Assembly: GCA_000403315.2 (NCBI GenBank)
Contig: KE159636.1
Span: 2,082,041-2,146,040 of the forward strand
DNA length: 64,000 bases
Direction: 5' to 3'
DNA from: Lachnospiraceae bacterium A2
Lineage (GTDB): Bacteria > Bacillota > Clostridia > Lachnospirales > Lachnospiraceae
The position numbers and the translations under genes are program-made. Shown here in pieces: positions 60,259 to 64,000 of the stretch. The notes beneath the pieces were generated by a model that worked only from the letters and a program-made list of their open reading frames with translations, searched no databases and was not told the origin of the DNA. Within the stretch, counting starts at the first letter, position 1. Each line of letters starts with the position of its first letter.

Positions 60259-60375
60259 ATGAAGGATATTGAAAAGACGTTAAAGGAAATCAGGGAGGGG
60301 ATGTCTGTCCAGGATATTCTTGCATCTGGGTTTGCCTGCCTAACCATATACAGTGTTTCCGGGCATGAGTTGTAA
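60259..60375 (+). CDS. Small 38-residue peptide gene or gene fragment
   Basis: MKDIEKTLKEIREGMSVQDI, then LASGFACLTIYSVSGHEL. GAAAGGA lies immediately before the ATG and a good terminator starts nine bases after the stop. The first part resembles short helices at the ends of Rpn-type or addiction-type proteins, but nothing firm. May be a real small protein at the end of the Rpn transcript. Confidence 0.4.
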   Translation: MKDIEKTLKEIREGMSVQDILASGFACLTIYSVSGHEL

Positions 60376-60383
60376 TGATTATT

Positions 60384-60412
60384 AAGGCAGACGGATACGG
60401 TCTGCCTTTTTT
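60384..60412 (+). terminator. Intrinsic terminator
   Basis: AAGGCAGAC pairs with GTCTGCCTT, followed by TTTTTAG. It ends the Rpn/small-peptide transcript. Confidence 0.9.
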
Positions 60413-60543
60413 AGTTGGGCGGGCGTATTTGTAACGGCGCAGGAGTGGTGGCTATGTTCCGCTTCCATCCGTGCTTATCCTATGGTATTTTGGTATAATA
60501 ATTTGGAAGAACGGAAGGAAACAGCAGAAATGGAGGTGCAGCC

Positions 60544-62253
60544 GTGAAAAAGGCATTGCCAGTCGGAATAGAAAACTTTGAAGATATGCGCACGAATGGC
60601 TATTATTATGTAGATAAAACATTATTTATCAAAGAGCTGCTGGAATTAAAGGGGAAGGTGAACCTCTTCACCCGCCCAAGGCGTTTTGGGAAAACCCTGA
60701 ACTTAAGCATGCTCCGGTATTTTTTTGAGGATACTGGGGATGCAGGAAAAAATGCGCAGAACAAAAGCCTGTTCCAAGGCCTGAAAATTATGGAGGAAGG
60801 GGAAAGCTACACCCGTTTCATGGGGCAGTTCCCAGTGATGAACCTGACATTAAAGTCCGCGAAGCAGGAGGATTTCGAAACTGCCTATTATATGATACAA
60901 AAAGGGATTGCAGTTGAATTTGAAAGGCACAGGGGCGTTGTGGAACAAGGGAAGGCAAAGCTTGCCATGAAGGACTATGAGGGCTACCTTTCCATTGCAG
61001 AGGAGCGGGCAGAGGAAAAAGAAATCCGCAATTCCCTGCTGCTGTTTAGCCGATGTATGTACCAGGTGACAGGGAAGAATACCGTTATCTTACTGGATGA
61101 ATATGACGTCCCCTTGGAAAATGCATATTTCCGGGGATTTTATGATAAAATGGTGGATTTTATCCGGTCGCTGTTTGAGTCTGTATTAAAGACAAACGAT
61201 TACCTGCAGTTTGCAGTGCTTACGGGATGTCTGCGGATTTCCAGGGAGAGCATTTTTACAGGGCTGAACCATCTCAAAATTGTTTCCGTCTTGGATAAAA
61301 AGTACAGCGAGCATTTTGGGTTTACAGGGCCAGAAGTGCTGCAGATGATGGAATATTATGGCGTGGGAAGCCGTTTCTCCACCATGAAGGAATGGTATGA
61401 CGGGTATGTCTTTGGGGACACAGAGGTTTACAACCCATGGAGCGCCATTAACTTTACGTCTGACTTATGGGCGGACGGCAATGCCTTCCCGCGCCCTTAT
61501 TGGGTGAATACCAGCTCCAACGATATCATCAGGGAGATGGCTGCAAGGGCAGGCCGGGAAGCAATGGGGCAGATTGAGAGGCTTCTGGACGGGGGGACGC
61601 TGGACATCCAGGTGCATGGGGAAATCACTTACGGGGACATGCACAGCAATGGGGAGAACCTGTGGAATTTCCTGTACTTTACGGGATATCTGACAAAGGA
61701 GAGCGAATACTTCAAGGAGTCCACGGTCTGCCTGCGCGCACGGATCCCAAACATTGAGGTTAAGACTATTTACCAGTCCACGATTATGGGCCTGCTGAAG
61801 GACCGGATTAAGAAAGAAAATTTCCACAGCCTGTACCGCGCCATGGAGGAAGGGGACGCAGTGCGCATGGGGGAGATCCTCACAGGGCAGCTTTTCCATA
61901 CCATAAGCTTCTACGACAGTGCAGAAAACTTTTACCATGGTTTTCTGGCTGGAATCTTAAGCCAAAGCGAAAATTATACCGTAAAGTCCAACCGGGAATC
62001 TGGAAACGGGCGTTCGGACATTATGGTAAAGAGCCCTTCGCTGCGGGGCAGGTCATTTATTCTGGAACTGAAAGTTTCCGGTTCCATTGACAGCCTGGAG
62101 GAAGACGCGGAAAAAGCCCTGCAGCAAATTTATGATAAGAAGTATATGGAGGAGCTGCAGGCGGAAGGGTATAAAAAAATAGACTGCTATGGCGTGGCCT
62201 TTTACCGGAAGGACTGCGAAGTCCGGTTTGGGAACAGGCAGTGCGTCCCATAG
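60544..62253 (+). CDS. AAA-ATPase-like / PD-(D/E)XK nuclease family protein
   Basis: 569 residues from GTG 60544 (GGAGG upstream). N-terminal AAA-ATPase_like module: [21 protein letters not shown]25 in the VDKT element, [17 protein letters not shown] (Walker A-like, K50-T51) and Walker [12 protein letters not shown], later YDGYVFG and [10 protein letters not shown]. The C-terminus is a PDDEXK_9-type nuclease: [11 protein letters not shown]...[10 protein letters not shown]. This DUF1703-type family is abundant in gut Firmicutes and Bacteroidetes and of unknown role. Monocistronic; no accompanying genes. Confidence 0.92.
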   Translation: MKKALPVGIENFEDMRTNGYYYVDKTLFIKELLELKGKVNLFTRPRRFGKTLNLSMLRYFFEDTGDAGKNAQNKSLFQGLKIMEEGESYTRFMGQFPVMNLTLKSAKQEDFETAYYMIQKGIAVEFERHRGVVEQGKAKLAMKDYEGYLSIAEERAEEKEIRNSLLLFSRCMYQVTGKNTVILLDEYDVPLENAYFRGFYDKMVDFIRSLFESVLKTNDYLQFAVLTGCLRISRESIFTGLNHLKIVSVLDKKYSEHFGFTGPEVLQMMEYYGVGSRFSTMKEWYDGYVFGDTEVYNPWSAINFTSDLWADGNAFPRPYWVNTSSNDIIREMAARAGREAMGQIERLLDGGTLDIQVHGEITYGDMHSNGENLWNFLYFTGYLTKESEYFKESTVCLRARIPNIEVKTIYQSTIMGLLKDRIKKENFHSLYRAMEEGDAVRMGEILTGQLFHTISFYDSAENFYHGFLAGILSQSENYTVKSNRESGNGRSDIMVKSPSLRGRSFILELKVSGSIDSLEEDAEKALQQIYDKKYMEELQAEGYKKIDCYGVAFYRKDCEVRFGNRQCVP

Positions 62254-62506
62254 GATGCAGGAAGCACCATGGGCCCCAAATAGCAATTTTCAGGCATGTT
62301 TTAGGAGAAAAGTATCAAAAAAATGGGCAAAATTAGCAAAAAGTGGGTGACAATATGCCTGCTTTTTGCTATTATAAATAGGAAGTAGTGCAGTACGCAA
62401 TCAGGACAGGCTGCGGAAATAGAAACCATGCCATCCCATGCCGGATTGCCAAAAGGAAAAGGGCAATGGCATGCCAGTCCGGGTTGCAGGACAACAGGAG
62501 AGAACA
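62254..62506. other. Leader region of argS
   Basis: 253 bases. TTGCTATTATAAAT near 62365-62380 is a plausible -10 region. There is no T-box sequence, in contrast to thrS. CCATGCCATCCCATGCCGGA and GGCAATGGCATGCC are partly palindromic. Confidence 0.4.
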
Positions 62507-64000
62507 ATGGAGAAAATGTTAGACATTATCAGCAGAGAGGTTATGGCAGCCATGGAGGCCAGCGGATATGATGGCACGTATGGCAAGGTGACTTTGTCCA
62601 ACCGCCCGGATCTCTGCGAGTACCAGTGCAACGGGGCAATGGCGGCAGCAAAGGCCTATAAGTGCGCCCCGTTCCAGATTGCGGACAAGGTAGCGTCCGT
62701 TTTGCAGAAAAACAGCATATTTGCCAAGGCAGAGGCGGTAAAGCCGGGATTTTTGAATTTATCCTTAAGCCCGGATTATCTGGCGGGCTACCTGCGGCAG
62801 ATGGAAGCAGACGGGGAGCGGTTAGGCTGCGGGAAAACCGGCAGCCCAAAGACGGTCCTGATAGATTACGGCGGGCCAAACGTGGCAAAGCCTTTGCATG
62901 TCGGCCACCTGCGTTCTGCCATTATCGGGGAGAGCATTAAACGGATTGGGAAATTCATGGGCCACAATATGGTTGGCGACGTGCATCTGGGGGACTGGGG
63001 CCTGCAGATGGGACTGATTATCACGGAGTTAAAGGAACGGAAGCCGGGACTTGTGTATTTTGAGGAAAATTACGGAGGGGAATATCCCAAGGAGCCGCCC
63101 TTTACCATTTCAGAACTGGAAGAAATCTACCCTGCGGCCAGCGGGAAATCCAAAGAAGACGAAGCATACAAAGAAGCCGCCATGGAGGCGACATATGAAC
63201 TGCAGCATGGCAGGAGGGGCTACCAAGCCCTGCTTGGGCATATTTTAGATGTGTCTGTCAGCGACCTGAAACGCAATTACGAAAACCTGAACGTGTCCTT
63301 TGAGCTGTGGAAAGGGGAATCCGATGCACAGCCTTACATCCCCGCCATGGTGGAGAAGATGAAACAGGATGGGTTTGCCTATATCAGCGAAGGGGCGCTG
63401 GTGGTGGATGTGAAGGAGGAGGGGGATACCAAGGAAATCCCTCCCTGCATGATTTTAAAATCAGACGGGGCGTCCCTTTACAATACCACAGACCTTGCTA
63501 CCATTGTCTGGCGCATGGAGGACTACCATCCTGACGAAATCATTTACGTGGTAGACAAGCGGCAGGAGCTGTATTTCACCCAAGTGTTCCGCTGCGCAAG
63601 GAAAACCGGCCTGGTAGGCCCGGAAACCAAGCTGACGTTTTTGGGCTTTGGCACCATGAACGGGAAGGACGGCAAGCCCTTCAAGACAAGGGAAGGGGGC
63701 GTCATGCGGCTGGAGTACTTAGTGTCCGGCATCCAAGAGGAGATGTACAAAAAGATTTCGGACAACCACACGGTGGACGAGGAAGAAGGCCGGGAAACCG
63801 CCAAGGTGGTGGGGCTTTCCGCCATCAAATACGGGGATTTATCCAACCAGGCCTCCAAGGATTATATGTTTGACATTGAGCGGTTTACCTCTTTTGAGGG
63901 GAATACCGGCCCTTACATTTTATACACCATTGTGCGCATCAAATCCATTTTGAAAAAATACCAGGCGCAGCGGGAGCTGCCCCCACAGGCGGAGATTCTG
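62507..64000 (+). CDS. argS: Arginyl-tRNA synthetase, N-terminal 498 residues
   Basis: Open from ATG 62507 (CAGGAGAG upstream) through the window edge, so about the last 90 residues are missing. N-terminal additional domain (KCAPFQIADKVASVLQKNSI, KPGFLNLSLSPDYLAGYLRQ), class I core with the HIGH-type motif HVGHLRS in DYGGPNVAKPLHVGHLRSAI, GDWGLQMGLI, YNTTDLATIVWR, QVFRCARKTGL and FGTMNGKDGKPFKTREGGVM (KMSK-like region replaced by a GKPFKTR form), then SNQASKDYMFDIERF and the start of the anticodon domain. Charges tRNA-Arg. Confidence 0.95.
   Translation, partial: MEKMLDIISREVMAAMEASGYDGTYGKVTLSNRPDLCEYQCNGAMAAAKAYKCAPFQIADKVASVLQKNSIFAKAEAVKPGFLNLSLSPDYLAGYLRQMEADGERLGCGKTGSPKTVLIDYGGPNVAKPLHVGHLRSAIIGESIKRIGKFMGHNMVGDVHLGDWGLQMGLIITELKERKPGLVYFEENYGGEYPKEPPFTISELEEIYPAASGKSKEDEAYKEAAMEATYELQHGRRGYQALLGHILDVSVSDLKRNYENLNVSFELWKGESDAQPYIPAMVEKMKQDGFAYISEGALVVDVKEEGDTKEIPPCMILKSDGASLYNTTDLATIVWRMEDYHPDEIIYVVDKRQELYFTQVFRCARKTGLVGPETKLTFLGFGTMNGKDGKPFKTREGGVMRLEYLVSGIQEEMYKKISDNHTVDEEEGRETAKVVGLSAIKYGDLSNQASKDYMFDIERFTSFEGNTGPYILYTIVRIKSILKKYQAQRELPPQAEIL

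Noticed and set aside
1..64000. tRNA or rRNA genes
   Set aside because: No cloverleaf with TTCGANNC and CCA-type ends or rRNA-like stretch was noticed; the T-box leader is the only tRNA-related RNA seen. A tRNAscan run would settle it.

Overview
The window reads as a chromosomal segment of a spore-forming member of the Clostridia, most likely family Lachnospiraceae. Evidence: spoIIGA-sigE next to the dcw cluster, sigG and a Spo0E-type phosphatase; DUF4364, DUF1540 and AzlCD families; a T-box leader; Rho and RF1 sequences of clostridial type; and many dispersed palindromic repeats. The genus cannot be fixed from the sequence alone. Most genes have moderate GC, but about 15.0-18.9 kb is visibly AT-rich and looks acquired.

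Layout. 0-4.6 kb: end of an AzlCD branched-chain amino-acid exporter, a tiny iron-linked FeoB-associated peptide behind a strong palindromic operator, a secreted small protein, a membrane-anchored coiled-coil protein, a flavin reductase broken by one stop codon, and a zinc-ribbon/HTH protein. 4.6-5 kb: structured repeats. 5-7.7 kb (minus strand): DUF4364, a YhcC-like radical SAM protein and malic enzyme. 8-13 kb: rho (with an 18-residue repeat insertion), rpmE, yqhQ-like, prmC and prfA. 13-24 kb: accessory region. It holds an ISLre2-type element, a large HD + Hsp90-like ATPase protein, two copies of a two-gene cassette (80-aa protein plus retropepsin-like aspartyl protease), an Rpn-family nuclease, an IS1182-type element and gene relics. 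A 25-bp piece of the prfA 3' end recurs at 19.16 kb, followed by an alternative in-frame RF1 C-terminus and a terminator, so the 6.2-kb segment looks inserted into the end of prfA. 24-30.5 kb: secreted GH5 glucanase, a secreted repeat/transglutaminase-like protein, a membrane-fused spermidine synthase and a SEC-C protein. 30.6-34.4 kb: T-box leader, a structured repeat, a small membrane protein, thrS and a DUF1540 protein. 34.8-37.5 kb: zinc-dependent PLC-like protein, Spo0E and a soluble CZB chemoreceptor.

37.7-54.3 kb: division/cell-wall cluster behind MraZ boxes (mraZ-rsmH-ftsL-two class B PBPs-mraY-murD-ftsW-divIB-ftsZ), then spoIIGA-sigE, an MBL-fold RNase-like protein and an inverted, convergent sigG. 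54.6-64 kb: two acidic small proteins, an AraC regulator, a DapF homologue with both catalytic cysteines replaced by serine, a K+ channel with a RyR-type C-terminus behind a two-box operator, an Rpn nuclease, an AAA-ATPase/PD-(D/E)XK protein, and the start of argS.

The most promising undescribed material is (i) the HD-Hsp90 gene with the duplicated small-protein/retropepsin cassette in the prfA-linked island, and (ii) a dispersed, hairpin-bounded structured element whose stems are conserved by compensatory changes between copies, one of them sitting between the T-box and thrS.
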